A stretch of 64,000 nt of DNA from Bacteroidales bacterium. GTDB lineage: Bacteria; Bacteroidota; Bacteroidia; Bacteroidales; WCHB1-69. The notes beneath the pieces were generated by a model. It was not told the DNA's origin, ran no database searches, and was given only the letters and a program-made list of their open reading frames with translations. Both the position numbers and the translations under genes were made by a program. The DNA is taken from NCBI GenBank assembly GCA_016288655.1, contig JAEEKX010000039.1, forward strand, positions 42,553-106,552, in the 5' to 3' direction. Below, one piece after another: positions 27,771 through 37,740 of the stretch; within the stretch, counting starts at the first letter, position 1, and each line of letters begins with the position of its first letter.

Positions 27771-29864
27771 TCAAAACTTCTCCGACAAGGAAAAATAGCC
27801 CATATCACAAGTGATATGGCAGGGAATTTGATAGGCGGCACAAGAGTCTATCCAGCGTCGGGACTGATAGTTGCTATTGGTGCCGTCGAGAACGATTTGC
27901 TTGCAGTTAAAGCATTGCAAAAGTTTGTGCATGGGGATACGCGGATTGTCACGGAGAAGAATGACATCGACTTGCTTTGGGGGAGTGGAGGGATAGAGTC
28001 TTTGCCGACCAGAAAGCACGTACAGTTTGCGGTTCCCCAACTGGATGAAGTCGCCCATTTTGATGACGGCACCGCGGGCATAGGCCAAGGTGTCAAGTGG
28101 AATGAATGTGTGTGCTATCTTTTTCATTCTCAAGTGATTCTTGATATTGAAATCAAAGGATATCGGATCTTTTTCGGCCAAAGAATCGAGTAGGAGCGTT
28201 CCTTGTCCGCCATCGTTGAGCGTAACGGCGGTCATTTTGTTCATCGAATAGATGGTGATTTCACGAGAAGAAGTGGCCATAATTTTGCCGTAGCACAGGG
28301 TTATGGAAAATGCAAATAAAAGGCAGAGTGACAGGTATTTCAGCCATTTCTTTTTGTTGAAAAAAGTGAAAAAAATGGCGATGACTATGCCATAAATTAG
28401 CATCATCTGTAGGGAGGTGAGCGCGATATTTTCCGTCACGGAGCCCGGCAGGGACTCAATACCGTTGACAATGTTGTTCATCAGTCGGACCTCAAGGGTG
28501 AGCAACCCAGAAATCAATTTGGAAAATATTGGGATCCAAGATGTTATAAGCAAAACAACCCCTGTAACGACAATTCCAAACGACAAGGCGATAACGGAAA
28601 GGTTGGAGAGAAGGAAATAGTTGGGGAATTGTCCGAAGTAGTAGATGGATAGGGGAGAGGTGGCGAGTTGTGCGGCGATAGAGACGCAGGCCAACTCCCA
28701 GAAGTAGTTGATTATTTTGGACTTAGGTTGGAAGAGTGCAGAGATTTTGGGTTGAAAAACGACGATTCCGAAAACGGCGAGGTAACTCATTTGAAAGCCG
28801 ATTTCAAACAGTAGTAACGGATTAAATAACAATAAGATGAACATTGAGGCAAAGAGACTGTGAAAGACATTGGTAGAGCGATGCAGGAGTCCGCCCAAGA
28901 TAACGAAAGAGAACATGGTGGCCGCACGTTTGACCGAGGGCGCCAAGCCGGTGATGTGCGCATAGAACCAGATGGCCAAAAGGAGTATGACTGACTTGAG
29001 GATGCGAAGTTTGGGAGAAAGGTCCAGTGGTTTTAGTAAAAAGTTGATAATCATGAAGATGATGCCGAGGTGCATACCAGAAACGCAGAGAATGTGACTG
29101 ACACCGGCGGAGGCGTAGTGGGCCTTGAGTTCCGGTTCCATGGTTTCGTCGTCGCCGAGTAGTATGGCTGTAATTATAGAATACTCCGTTCCTTGCATTC
29201 CACCTTCTGCGAACAGTCGGGAGAATTTCTGTTGCAGTTGAGCCGCAAAAGTCCGTATGGGATTGGAAGGATAATGGTGAAGGAAGCGCCAATCTTCTGT
29301 AGGGGCGTATGCCGTAAAGAAGATGGACTTCCTCATCATATATTTTTGATTGTCAAAAGAGTATGGATTTTGAGGCGGGGTGATGGAAGAAAACTTCGTA
29401 TGCACGAGGAGCGCGTCGCCAGCACGCAGGGAGAGCGCGGCTTTTGATTTTTTCAAGTAAAGAAGTGATTGTATTTGGATGGGTCGTCCCTGTAAATCAG
29501 ATTCTATTTTTACCATTAATCGCACAGATTTCTCCCTTTCCGACGGTTTTTCGAGGATGCGCACTGTCCAGAAAGCATCATTTTTCAACCTATTTTGAAG
29601 TGTACACACACGTTCCGGAAAACAAAAAAAGTGCGTGGTTGAAACTCCCAAGAAAAAGGCAGAAATGAAGAGTCCCATGGTGGGCAAAATCCGGTTTCGG
29701 GATGCGACAACAAGTGCGAAGAGAGTGGAAAGGAGCAGCAATACAACCGCGATAACCCACGAAAACAAAGGGGTTGAAAAGGAAACGATTCCCTCGTAAG
29801 TGAGAAAAATACCCCATAGGAATGGGATGAGCAAACGGAGAATAGGGTAGTTGGATAGTTTCAT
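27771..29864 (-). CDS. comEC: ComEC/Rec2 family competence protein
   Basis: SIITAILLGDDETMEPELKAHYASAGVSHILCVSGMHLGIIFMIINFLL; AHITGLAPSVKRAATMF; polytopic membrane protein. Start at MKLSNYPILR. Confidence 0.9.
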   Translation of the reverse strand: MKLSNYPILRLLIPFLWGIFLTYEGIVSFSTPLFSWVIAVVLLLLSTLFALVVASRNRILPTMGLFISAFFLGVSTTHFFCFPERVCTLQNRLKNDAFWTVRILEKPSEREKSVRLMVKIESDLQGRPIQIQSLLYLKKSKAALSLRAGDALLVHTKFSSITPPQNPYSFDNQKYMMRKSIFFTAYAPTEDWRFLHHYPSNPIRTFAAQLQQKFSRLFAEGGMQGTEYSIITAILLGDDETMEPELKAHYASAGVSHILCVSGMHLGIIFMIINFLLKPLDLSPKLRILKSVILLLAIWFYAHITGLAPSVKRAATMFSFVILGGLLHRSTNVFHSLFASMFILLLFNPLLLFEIGFQMSYLAVFGIVVFQPKISALFQPKSKIINYFWELACVSIAAQLATSPLSIYYFGQFPNYFLLSNLSVIALSFGIVVTGVVLLITSWIPIFSKLISGLLTLEVRLMNNIVNGIESLPGSVTENIALTSLQMMLIYGIVIAIFFTFFNKKKWLKYLSLCLLFAFSITLCYGKIMATSSREITIYSMNKMTAVTLNDGGQGTLLLDSLAEKDPISFDFNIKNHLRMKKIAHTFIPLDTLAYARGAVIKMGDFIQLGNRKLYVLSGRQRLYPSTPPKQVDVILLRDNPRIPMHKLLQCFNCKQIVLDGTNSNYQSRRWIDSCAAYQIPCHITCDMGYFSLSEKF

Positions 29865-30091
29865 AAGTCTCTTTTTTCTTAGTACAAAGATAATACACGA
29901 AAACAAGAAATGAAGAGGTGGAAGGAATGAAAAATAGGGGGTAAAAATGATAAAAAATGGTCATTTTAATGAATAAAATGGCTTTTTTTGCGTACAAAAA
30001 CACGAATATCAAGAATTTGCATGATTTTCACGTGAAAAAAGCAACTTTTGAGATTTTTAAATTTTTTGCTTAATTCAGTTAGAAAAAAATT

Positions 30092-30099
30092 TATTTTTG
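30092..30099 (+). promoter_or_regulatory. -7 promoter element (TATTTTTG) of the LytTR gene
   Basis: TAnnTTTG consensus 28 bp upstream of the ATG. Confidence 0.5.
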
Positions 30100-30126
30100 C
30101 ATACAATCTCATTAAAAATCAATTAT

Positions 30127-30930
30127 ATGAAAAAATTATCGTGCTCCATCTTTGTAGGCAGTAAAGGACTACAAGACGAATTAACCCAACGTATCAATCT
30201 TTTTGACGGCATAGACATCGTCAAAATCTTCAACAACAAAATCGAGATGATTGAGGAGATGAACCACAAGAAAACGGATATTTTCTTCATTAACATCGAT
30301 CAAGACAACATCAACGCCTTGGAGGTGATGAAGGTGATCCAACGCCCTGCCTTCACATTCGCCATCACAGCCAACAGACTCAGGATTTCGGAATTGCTCG
30401 ATAACGGATACTTCGACTATCTCACGCCTAAACTGGATCTTGAAGTCTTCTGTAAAAAAATTAGTAAGTTACTGAATATCAAGAATTCTTTGGATTCAGA
30501 AGTAACACTCTCGGTCAATGAGGCAGAAGCGACTTACCGCAAATCCAAAAAATCTTCCGTTCAACCCAACACCATTTTTCTCAAACATAAAAAAACACGT
30601 TGCAGAATGGCTTTGGAGGATATCGCACTGATTGTGAAAGCCGAGAAAGGAATCAAGGTTGAAACGGCGAAAGGTAGAACCGCCTACCATGACGCCACGC
30701 TGAAACAAATGTCTCAGGCATTGCCCAAGGAGATGTTCATCCGAATCAACAAATCCGCCATCGTGAATTTCAATAAAATCGAACGTGTCGAACAGAATGT
30801 GGTCCATATCTGTCGCCAAACACTTAACGTTTCCAGAATTTTCGCACCCGCTTTACGCAACATGATCCGAAAGTACTCCGTTGAACAAGGCAGCAGAAAA
30901 GCCAAGAAACTTTTAGCAGACCAGGGATAG
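30127..30930 (+). CDS. LytTR-domain DNA-binding regulator with degenerate receiver-like N-terminus
   Basis: C-terminus IFLKHKKTRCRMALEDIALIVKAEKGIKVETAKGRTAYHDATLKQMSQALPKEMFIRINKSAIVNFNKIERV is a LytTR domain; the N-terminus is receiver-like. Confidence 0.85.
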   Translation: MKKLSCSIFVGSKGLQDELTQRINLFDGIDIVKIFNNKIEMIEEMNHKKTDIFFINIDQDNINALEVMKVIQRPAFTFAITANRLRISELLDNGYFDYLTPKLDLEVFCKKISKLLNIKNSLDSEVTLSVNEAEATYRKSKKSSVQPNTIFLKHKKTRCRMALEDIALIVKAEKGIKVETAKGRTAYHDATLKQMSQALPKEMFIRINKSAIVNFNKIERVEQNVVHICRQTLNVSRIFAPALRNMIRKYSVEQGSRKAKKLLADQG

Positions 30931-31002
30931 AAATCCCTTAATCTGTTGGAAATCAGTGCGCATTTCAAAAACGTCGATTTTAGCGGCCTTCTAGAATTTT
31001 TT

Positions 31003-31023
31003 GGATTAGAAATCCGTTTTTTT
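31003..31023 (+). terminator. Weak intrinsic terminator after the LytTR gene
   Basis: GGATT-AGA-AATCC-GTTTTTTT. Confidence 0.45.
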
Positions 31024-31077
31024 CATTAGAACGTCTAAAAACGGATGCATTAAATTTCCTATTTGAAAATCAATCAG

Positions 31078-32964
31078 TTACGTCAGACTGGGGCGTTTTA
31101 GATAAACGAGAAGGGCTGAGATGTCCGCGGGGCTGACTCCACTGATCCTGGAGGCCTGTCCCAAACTCAGCGGGCGTATCTTTGTCATTTTTTCTCGTGC
31201 CTCTTTCGACAAAAAATTAAGCGCCGTATAATCAATGTCGGCTGGAATTTTCACGCCTTCTAAATTCTGCATGCGCTGTGCCAACTCTTTCTCTTTCTCA
31301 ATATAGGCGGCGTACTTGATTTCCGTCTCCGCATCCGTGATGTGAAGTTCCTGTGCACCATAACCGGAAAAGGTCTTTTGAAGCACCGGCAGATGTTGCA
31401 TCAAAGGTTTCAAGGCCACTTCGGGGCGACGTAAAAGGTTGTCGTACTTGACTTTCTGAGATATTTCGGGAGAGTTGATTGATCGAAGGAAATCGTTGAT
31501 TTCCGTAGGAGTGACTCCCGTTTGGGTGAGATAATGCACGATTTTGTCTTGGATGGCATATTTTTCCTGCATTTCTTCGTATCGCTGGTCGGAGATAAGT
31601 CCCAGTTGGTGAGCGATAGGGGAGAGGCGGCGGTCGGCATTGTCCTGGCGCAGCAGGATGCGATATTCCGCGCGTGAGGTAAACATTCTGTAAGGATCGC
31701 GGACTCCCTTGTTGATGAGGTCGTCAATGAGGACGCCGATGTAGGCCTGACTGCGCGACAGCACCAAAGGATCCTTCCCTTGGATGGAAAGTGCGGCGTT
31801 GATGCCAGCCATCAGTCCTTGGCAGGCGGCCTCCTCGTAGCCGGTTGTCCCGTTGACCTGCCCGGCGAGGTAGAGGTTGGCAATCACTTTCGACTCCAGG
31901 GTATAATGCAGCTGCGTGGGATCGAAATAGTCGTATTCGATGGCGTAGCCGGGTTTAAGCACCTCCGCATCCTCCAAGCCAGGGATATGATGGAGCGCAT
32001 CGACTTGGGCCTGCTCGGGAAGGGAGGAGGAGAAGCCGTTGAGATAATATTCGTGGGTGTTTCTGCCCTCGGGTTCCAGAAAGAGTTGGTGCCGTTCCTT
32101 GTCGGCGAAGCGGTCGAGTTTGTCTTCGATGGATGGGCAATAGCGGGGGCCGACGCCCTGGATCCTTCCCTGGAACATTGGAGAATACTGGAAGTGGGCA
32201 CGGAGGATTTCATGCACCTGGGGATTGGTGTAGGTGATGAAGCAGGGAAGTTGTTCTGTGAGGGGCGGGGTGGTGGAGAAGGAGAAGCGTCCGGGGATGT
32301 CGTCTCCAGGTTGCGGGGTCATGCGGTCGAAATGGACGGAGCGTCCATCGATGCGGACTGGGGTGCCGGTTTTGAGTTTATCGGTGCGGATGCCGAGGTC
32401 GCGGAGTTGGTCGGAGAGCAGGGGGGCGGCGGGTTCGCCGAGGCGACCTCCGGAGAAGTTGACCTCTCCGATGTGTATTCTGCCGTTGAGGTAGGTGCCG
32501 GCGGTGAGGATGACTTTACGGGCGCGAAGGGTCTTGCCCTCCTGGGTGACGACGCCAGCCGCATGGTTATCTTCCATGAAGACGGAGGTGACGAGGTCTT
32601 GTCGGAGGTGGAGGTTAGGTTGGTTTTCGAGCAGTTGTTTCCAGAAGAGGGAGAATTGTTGTTTGTCGCACTGGGCTCGGGGGCTCCACATGGCGGGTCC
32701 TTTGGAACTGTTGAGCATACGGAACTGGATCATGGTGTGGTCGGTGACGATGCCGGTCATTCCGCCCAGGGCGTCGATCTCGCGGACGATCTGTCCTTTG
32801 GCGATGCCGCCGATAGCGGGATTGCACGACATCTGCGCGACGAGGTATAGGTTGGAAGTGACGAGCATGGTGAGGGCGCCCATCTTGGCGGCTGCCATCG
32901 CCGCTTCGCATCCCGCGTGGCCCGCCCCGATCACCAAAACATCATAAATCTGCTCAGTTTTCAC
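31078..32964 (-). CDS. mnmG: tRNA uridine-5-carboxymethylaminomethyl modification enzyme MnmG (GidA)
   Basis: [96 protein letters not shown]. Confidence 0.98.
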   Translation of the reverse strand: MKTEQIYDVLVIGAGHAGCEAAMAAAKMGALTMLVTSNLYLVAQMSCNPAIGGIAKGQIVREIDALGGMTGIVTDHTMIQFRMLNSSKGPAMWSPRAQCDKQQFSLFWKQLLENQPNLHLRQDLVTSVFMEDNHAAGVVTQEGKTLRARKVILTAGTYLNGRIHIGEVNFSGGRLGEPAAPLLSDQLRDLGIRTDKLKTGTPVRIDGRSVHFDRMTPQPGDDIPGRFSFSTTPPLTEQLPCFITYTNPQVHEILRAHFQYSPMFQGRIQGVGPRYCPSIEDKLDRFADKERHQLFLEPEGRNTHEYYLNGFSSSLPEQAQVDALHHIPGLEDAEVLKPGYAIEYDYFDPTQLHYTLESKVIANLYLAGQVNGTTGYEEAACQGLMAGINAALSIQGKDPLVLSRSQAYIGVLIDDLINKGVRDPYRMFTSRAEYRILLRQDNADRRLSPIAHQLGLISDQRYEEMQEKYAIQDKIVHYLTQTGVTPTEINDFLRSINSPEISQKVKYDNLLRRPEVALKPLMQHLPVLQKTFSGYGAQELHITDAETEIKYAAYIEKEKELAQRMQNLEGVKIPADIDYTALNFLSKEAREKMTKIRPLSLGQASRISGVSPADISALLVYLKRPSLT

Positions 32965-32980
32965 GTGAAAAATTTATAAC

Positions 32981-33421
32981 TTACTGATTTTTAATATTTT
33001 GTAACTTCATTTTTTGATAAAGTCCGATGGCAAATTCCTCTTTGGAACGCATCACCTTGGACTCTTTCTCGCTCTTATCGCCATACCCGCAAAGGTGTAA
33101 CAACCCGTGGGCCAGTACCCGCACCAACTCCTGCTCAAAGGGAACCTGAAAAATGCCGGCGTTCTCCCGCACCCGCTCCACGCTAATATAGATGTCTCCA
33201 TTCAAGACATTCCCCTCCACATAATCGAAGGTGATGATGTCGGTGAGCGTGTCGTGCTGCAGGTATTGCCGATTGATCTCCAAAAGATAGCAGTCGTCGC
33301 AAAATATGTAACTGATGTCGCCGAGTTTTTTCCCTTCGGAAAGGGCCAGGGCGCGCAGCCAAGACTTGTAGAACAGCCGATGCTGAAAATTGAATTTCGT
33401 CTCCAAGTGAAATAGAACCAT
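32981..33421 (-). CDS. ybeY: rRNA maturation RNase YbeY
   Basis: LTDIITFDYVEGNVLNGDIYISVERV; zinc motif HGLLHLCGYGD. Confidence 0.9.
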   Translation of the reverse strand: MVLFHLETKFNFQHRLFYKSWLRALALSEGKKLGDISYIFCDDCYLLEINRQYLQHDTLTDIITFDYVEGNVLNGDIYISVERVRENAGIFQVPFEQELVRVLAHGLLHLCGYGDKSEKESKVMRSKEEFAIGLYQKMKLQNIKNQ

Positions 33422-33509
33422 CGTTTTACAAAATTTGGGTGCAAAAGTACGGAAAAAAAGAAAAAACAGACCGCAAACCGAAAATTTGATGTATTTTTGC
33501 CGCCGGTTT

Positions 33510-33581
33510 GGCCTTGTAGTTCAATGGATAGAACGGAAGTTTCCTAAACTTTAGATTCGGGTTCGATTCCCGGCGGGGCTA
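33510..33581 (+). tRNA. tRNA-Arg (CCT)
   Basis: Acceptor GGCCTTG/CGGGGCT with G-U pairs, D arm GTTC..GAAC, anticodon arm GAAGT-TTCCTAA-ACTTT (anticodon CCT), T arm TCGGG-TTCGATT-CCCGG; preceded by TATTTTTG at 33492-33499. Confidence 0.93.
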
Positions 33582-33588
33582 CAATCCT

Positions 33589-34122
33589 TTACCTTGGTTG
33601 GTTTTCCTGTAACTGTCCGCACTCCCGCAAAGCATCAAGGAGCGAGTCAACCGTCAGGTTTTCTCCCTTGACTGTTAGATGCGCCTTGGAATAATATCGC
33701 TCCCTAACCTTCAAATTATTAAAAACATAATCGGTTAGTTGCTCGGGTGTCATGCCATCGGTGAGCGGTCGGGGCTGCCGAGCACATGCCAATCTGTTGC
33801 AGAGTGAAACTGGGGAGAGTTGGATATAAACAGAGAATGCGGCCTGGTTGATCCTCTCCATCGCGCCGGCACGACAAGGGGTGCCTCCACCCGTGGCAAT
33901 TACGACGCCTTCCTGCTTCAACACTTCCTCTAGAACCACATTTTCGCATATCCTGAAGGCATTTTCCCCATATTTTTTAAAAAAATCGGGGATGGAGAGA
34001 TGGAATTTCTGTTCAAAAAGTCGGTCGGTATCGTAAAATTCGCAGCCCAATCGTGCCGACAGGCGCTTTCCCATTCTGCTCTTTCCAGCACCAGAAAATC
34101 CGACCAAAACGATTGTTTTCAT
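33589..34122 (-). CDS. aroK: Shikimate kinase
   Basis: MKTIVLVGFSGAGKSRMGKRLSARLGCEFYDTDRLFEQKFHLSIPDFFKKYGENAFR; VIATGGGTPC. Confidence 0.93.
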   Translation of the reverse strand: MKTIVLVGFSGAGKSRMGKRLSARLGCEFYDTDRLFEQKFHLSIPDFFKKYGENAFRICENVVLEEVLKQEGVVIATGGGTPCRAGAMERINQAAFSVYIQLSPVSLCNRLACARQPRPLTDGMTPEQLTDYVFNNLKVRERYYSKAHLTVKGENLTVDSLLDALRECGQLQENQPR

Positions 34123-34168
34123 ACCTACAAAAAAACCTATTGCATTCACATACAATAGGTTACTTTAG

Positions 34169-34239
34169 AGGTCACGAGCAGAGTCGCACTGCTTTAACTG
34201 GTTTTGCAGACCAGCGCCTGACTGTTCGGCCACATGACC
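34169..34239 (-). tRNA. tRNA-Cys (GCA)
   Basis: Minus strand: acceptor GGTCATG/CGTGACC with U73, anticodon arm CTGGT-CTGCAAA-ACCAG (anticodon GCA); TATTTTTG promoter on the minus strand at 34250-34257. Confidence 0.93.
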
Positions 34240-34328
34240 TTTCACGCTGCAAAAATACGAAAATTTTTGATATAAAACCATTTGTCTAAAAAAATTTTTC
34301 ACAACCCAAGAAAAAACAAAAAAAATTG

Positions 34329-34336
34329 TATTTTTG
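34329..34336 (+). promoter_or_regulatory. -7 promoter element (TATTTTTG) of the Cys-rich lipoprotein gene
   Basis: TAnnTTTG consensus 36 bp upstream of the ATG. Confidence 0.5.
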
Positions 34337-34371
34337 CACCTCGAAATTTGTTTCACAAAAAAATAAAAAAA

Positions 34372-34770
34372 ATGAAAAAATTAATGATGCTTTTGATTGC
34401 TTGCTGTCTGGTTTTCAGCGCTTGCAACAACGAACAGAACACTGAAAACAAAGATCAGCAAAACGCTCAAGAGCCGCAGAAGACTGAACAAACCTGCAAT
34501 AAACAAGCCGATGAGGGTTGCTGCCAAGGCGAAAAGAAATGCGAATGCCCCGACGCCGCCTGCAAAGAAAACTGCTGCAAGGATTGCAAATGTGAAAAAT
34601 GTCCTTGCCAGTGCAAAGAAGGCGAGAAGTGCTGCAAGAACGCATGCGACAGCCAAAAGTGCGACGGTAAGGATTGCCAGTGCAAAGAGGGTAAGGATTG
34701 CACCTGCGAGAACTGCAAAGGCAAGACCTGCAAAAATGCTTGCGAAAAATCTTGCGAAAAGACGAAATAG
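34372..34770 (+). CDS. Cysteine-rich, metallothionein-like lipoprotein
   Basis: MKKLMMLLIACCLVFSAC lipoprotein signal; mature 115-aa region with 26 Cys (CC, CxC, CxxC), many Lys/Glu, no aromatic or His residues. Confidence 0.8.
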   Translation: MKKLMMLLIACCLVFSACNNEQNTENKDQQNAQEPQKTEQTCNKQADEGCCQGEKKCECPDAACKENCCKDCKCEKCPCQCKEGEKCCKNACDSQKCDGKDCQCKEGKDCTCENCKGKTCKNACEKSCEKTK

Positions 34771-34816
34771 TTCTTTCACTTACTATCATCTAAAGGTTGC
34801 TTAGTCAACCTTTTTA

Positions 34817-34889
<73 letters not shown>

Positions 34890-34911
34890 CTTTTTTTTTA
34901 TCTTTTTTTTA

Positions 34912-35703
34912 ATGGAAGATCCTCGTACAGAAGCATTTAAGCGCCTATTGGACATCATGGACGAACTTCGCGTGAAGTGTCCGTGGGATAGCAAACAAAC
35001 CTTCGAAACCCTCCGCTGCCTCACCATCGAAGAGACTTACGAACTGACCGACGCCATCATCGAGCATAAACCGGACGAGATGCGCGGGGAATTAGGAGAC
35101 CTGATGCTGCACTTGGTCTTCTATGCCAAGATTGCCGACGAAAAAGGACTTTTCAACATTACCGACGTACTGAACGGCATCTGCGAAAAACTGATTCGCC
35201 GCCATCCTCACATTTTCGGCACAGAACACGTGAACGATGCGGAAGACGTGAAGATAAACTGGGAAAAGATCAAGTTGAAAGAGGGAAACCGCTCCGTGCT
35301 GGGTGGAGTTCCCAATTCGTTACCTGCCATGGTCAAGGCCTACCGAATCCAAGACAAAGCCCATGGTGTCGGATTCGACTGGGACAACGGCGAACAAGTT
35401 TGGGAAAAAGTGGAAGAGGAAATGGCCGAGTTCAAAGCCGAGATGAATCACGACACACCAAATCGGGAGGAGGAGTTCGGCGACCTACTTTTCGCACTCA
35501 TCAACTACGCTAGACACAACAACATACACCCCGAGGATGCTCTCGAAAAGACCAACAAAAAGTTCATCGCCCGCTTCAAATTCATGGAGGAGAAGGCCAA
35601 ACAACAAGGCAAAAGTATTGCCGCATTGAATTTGGATGAAATGGAAGTTTTATGGCAGAGTGCAAAGCAGGAATTGGCTCACCAACACACTAAGGAATCC
35701 TAA
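34912..35703 (+). CDS. mazG: Nucleoside triphosphate pyrophosphohydrolase MazG
   Basis: LRVKCPWDSKQTFETLRCLTIEETYELTDAIIEHKPDEMRGELGDLMLHLVFYAKIA; EEEFGDLLFALINYARH. Confidence 0.96.
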   Translation: MEDPRTEAFKRLLDIMDELRVKCPWDSKQTFETLRCLTIEETYELTDAIIEHKPDEMRGELGDLMLHLVFYAKIADEKGLFNITDVLNGICEKLIRRHPHIFGTEHVNDAEDVKINWEKIKLKEGNRSVLGGVPNSLPAMVKAYRIQDKAHGVGFDWDNGEQVWEKVEEEMAEFKAEMNHDTPNREEEFGDLLFALINYARHNNIHPEDALEKTNKKFIARFKFMEEKAKQQGKSIAALNLDEMEVLWQSAKQELAHQHTKES

Positions 35704-35776
35704 TCTTCCATCTTTTCTATACTTTGAAGACGAAAGCGACGTTTAAAAAGAGTGATTTCTTTGGAATTTATTGATT

Positions 35777-37738
35777 ATGAATAAAATAAAAAAATCATTC
35801 AGGAAAAAAATTGGCATGACATTGTCGTTTTTTTCCATCTTTTTCTTTATAGGAAACTCTTTTGTCCATGCCCAGGACGTGGTCAATCCCAAGGTTGTGG
35901 ATCTTTGCAAAAAGGCCAAGCATGAGTTGAACCAGCAGAACTTCGACAAAGCGGAAAGTTACCTCAACAAAGCGAAAAAAATCGACTCCACCTTTGCAGA
36001 TATCTATGTGATAGAGGGAGATATGTATAACTTTTCGCTTAAAAGCGACCTCTCCGTAAAAAGTTACAACAAAGCCATCCGGTTGGCGAAGGACCCCAAG
36101 CCAATCCTCTTTTTCGTGACGGCGGAAGAGGAGGTACGGGCGGGTTTATATTCTCAAGCACTGGATCATTACGAAGAATATTTGAAACGAAACACAGACA
36201 ATTTATTATTGAAAGAGACCGACAGGGGTATCAAGACCTGTGAATTTGCCATAGAAGCAATTGCTAATCCAGTGAAATTCAAGGATATAAACATGGGTCC
36301 GAATATCAATAAGGAGACAGACGAGTACTTGCCGGCCATCACGGCCGATGAGGAGGAGATCATCTTCACTGTAAAGCGGCCTCGCGATAAGAATACGGAA
36401 TGCGCCTTTTGTCTGACGGAGGAGGATTTTTACGGAAGCAAGAAGGAAAATGGGGAATGGCAACCACGCTATAAACTTGATTATCCGATCAATACAGGAT
36501 ATAATGAGGGTGCGCAGTGCGTTTCGCCCGATGGAAAATATCTTTTCTATACCCTCTGTAATGTTGAAGAAACGGGAAAGGGAAGTTGCGACCTTTATTG
36601 GTCGAAAAGGATTGGCAACCGTTGGTCCAGACCGAGAAATTTCGAGCAGCCGGTAAACACAATATCCTGGGAATCACAACCTTCCATTGCACCCGACGGA
36701 AAAACCATCTATTTCGTGTCCAACCGTCCGGGTGGATTCGGCAAGAAGGACATTTGGAAAACAGAGATGATCGAAGAGGGTGTTTTCACCGTTCCTGTCA
36801 ACCTCGGGCCAACCATCAATACGGATGAGGACGAGGCGGCTCCGTTTATCCATCCGGATGGCAGGACGCTTTACTTTGCCTCAAACGGTCACATCGGCAT
36901 GGGCGGATACGACTGCTATTACTCCACGTTGGCCGACACGGGATGGATGCAGCCGGTCAACCTCGGTTATCCCATCAACACCTCTGCCGACGAAATCAAC
37001 CTGCTCATCAACGCTATGGGCACCACGGCCTATTACTCTTCCGACAAAGACGGCGGTTACGGCGGCGTCGATATCTACTATTTCGACCTCGACGAAAGAC
37101 TCCGTCCGACTCCCGTTACTTACATCAAGGGAAAAATTTACGACGAAAAAACCCATCAACCGCTGACAGCAAGTATAGAATTGATAGATCTATCTAATAA
37201 TCAAGTTATTACATCCACTTCTTCGGATCCTGTCAGCGGGGAGTTCCTCGCGTGCATCAAGACTGGTATCAACGTGATGATGAACGTTTCCCATCCCTAC
37301 TACCCATTTTATTCTGAAAATTTCCAGATAGAAAAAAATTACACCGAACTTGAACCCTACCACAAGGACATTGTTTTGCGACGCGCAGAGGTGGGAGAAA
37401 CATTCATTTTAAGGAATATTTTCTTCGATTTTGACAACGCTCGCCTGTTTGAGGAATCTTATCCCGAATTGAATAAATTAGTCCAATATATGAAAGAAAA
37501 TGGCAGTGTGAAGATAGAGATAGGAGGACACACTGACTCCATGGGAAGTGCTGATTACAATGAAGCACTTTCAAAAACACGTGCGCGTAATGTATATGAT
37601 TATCTGATTAGTAAAGGGATAGACAAAAACAGGTTATCCTATAAGGGCTATGGTGAAAGTCAACCCATTGCCACAAACGAGACTGAAGAGGGTCGCGCTC
37701 TCAACCGCCGGACGGAATTCAAAATTATAGGATATTAA
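35777..37738 (+). CDS. OmpA-family protein with TPR, WD40-like (PD40) propeller and CRD domains (PorE-like architecture)
   Basis: TPR region (KHELNQQNFDKAESYLNKAKKID), PD40 repeats (CVSPDGKYLFYTL, SIAPDGKTIYFVSNRPGG, IHPDGRTLYFASNG), IKGKIYDEKTHQPLTASIELID, C-terminal OmpA (EIGGHTDSMGSADYNEALSKTRARNVYDYLISKGI). Confidence 0.88.
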   Translation: MNKIKKSFRKKIGMTLSFFSIFFFIGNSFVHAQDVVNPKVVDLCKKAKHELNQQNFDKAESYLNKAKKIDSTFADIYVIEGDMYNFSLKSDLSVKSYNKAIRLAKDPKPILFFVTAEEEVRAGLYSQALDHYEEYLKRNTDNLLLKETDRGIKTCEFAIEAIANPVKFKDINMGPNINKETDEYLPAITADEEEIIFTVKRPRDKNTECAFCLTEEDFYGSKKENGEWQPRYKLDYPINTGYNEGAQCVSPDGKYLFYTLCNVEETGKGSCDLYWSKRIGNRWSRPRNFEQPVNTISWESQPSIAPDGKTIYFVSNRPGGFGKKDIWKTEMIEEGVFTVPVNLGPTINTDEDEAAPFIHPDGRTLYFASNGHIGMGGYDCYYSTLADTGWMQPVNLGYPINTSADEINLLINAMGTTAYYSSDKDGGYGGVDIYYFDLDERLRPTPVTYIKGKIYDEKTHQPLTASIELIDLSNNQVITSTSSDPVSGEFLACIKTGINVMMNVSHPYYPFYSENFQIEKNYTELEPYHKDIVLRRAEVGETFILRNIFFDFDNARLFEESYPELNKLVQYMKENGSVKIEIGGHTDSMGSADYNEALSKTRARNVYDYLISKGIDKNRLSYKGYGESQPIATNETEEGRALNRRTEFKIIGY

Positions 37739-37740
37739 AT

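Noticed and set aside
34381-34779. Three overlapping antisense ORFs (Ala/Phe-rich, Cys/Arg-rich, Gln-rich) opposite the Cys-rich lipoprotein
   Set aside because: By-products of the repetitive TGC/AAG codon pattern; no start signals or domain features.
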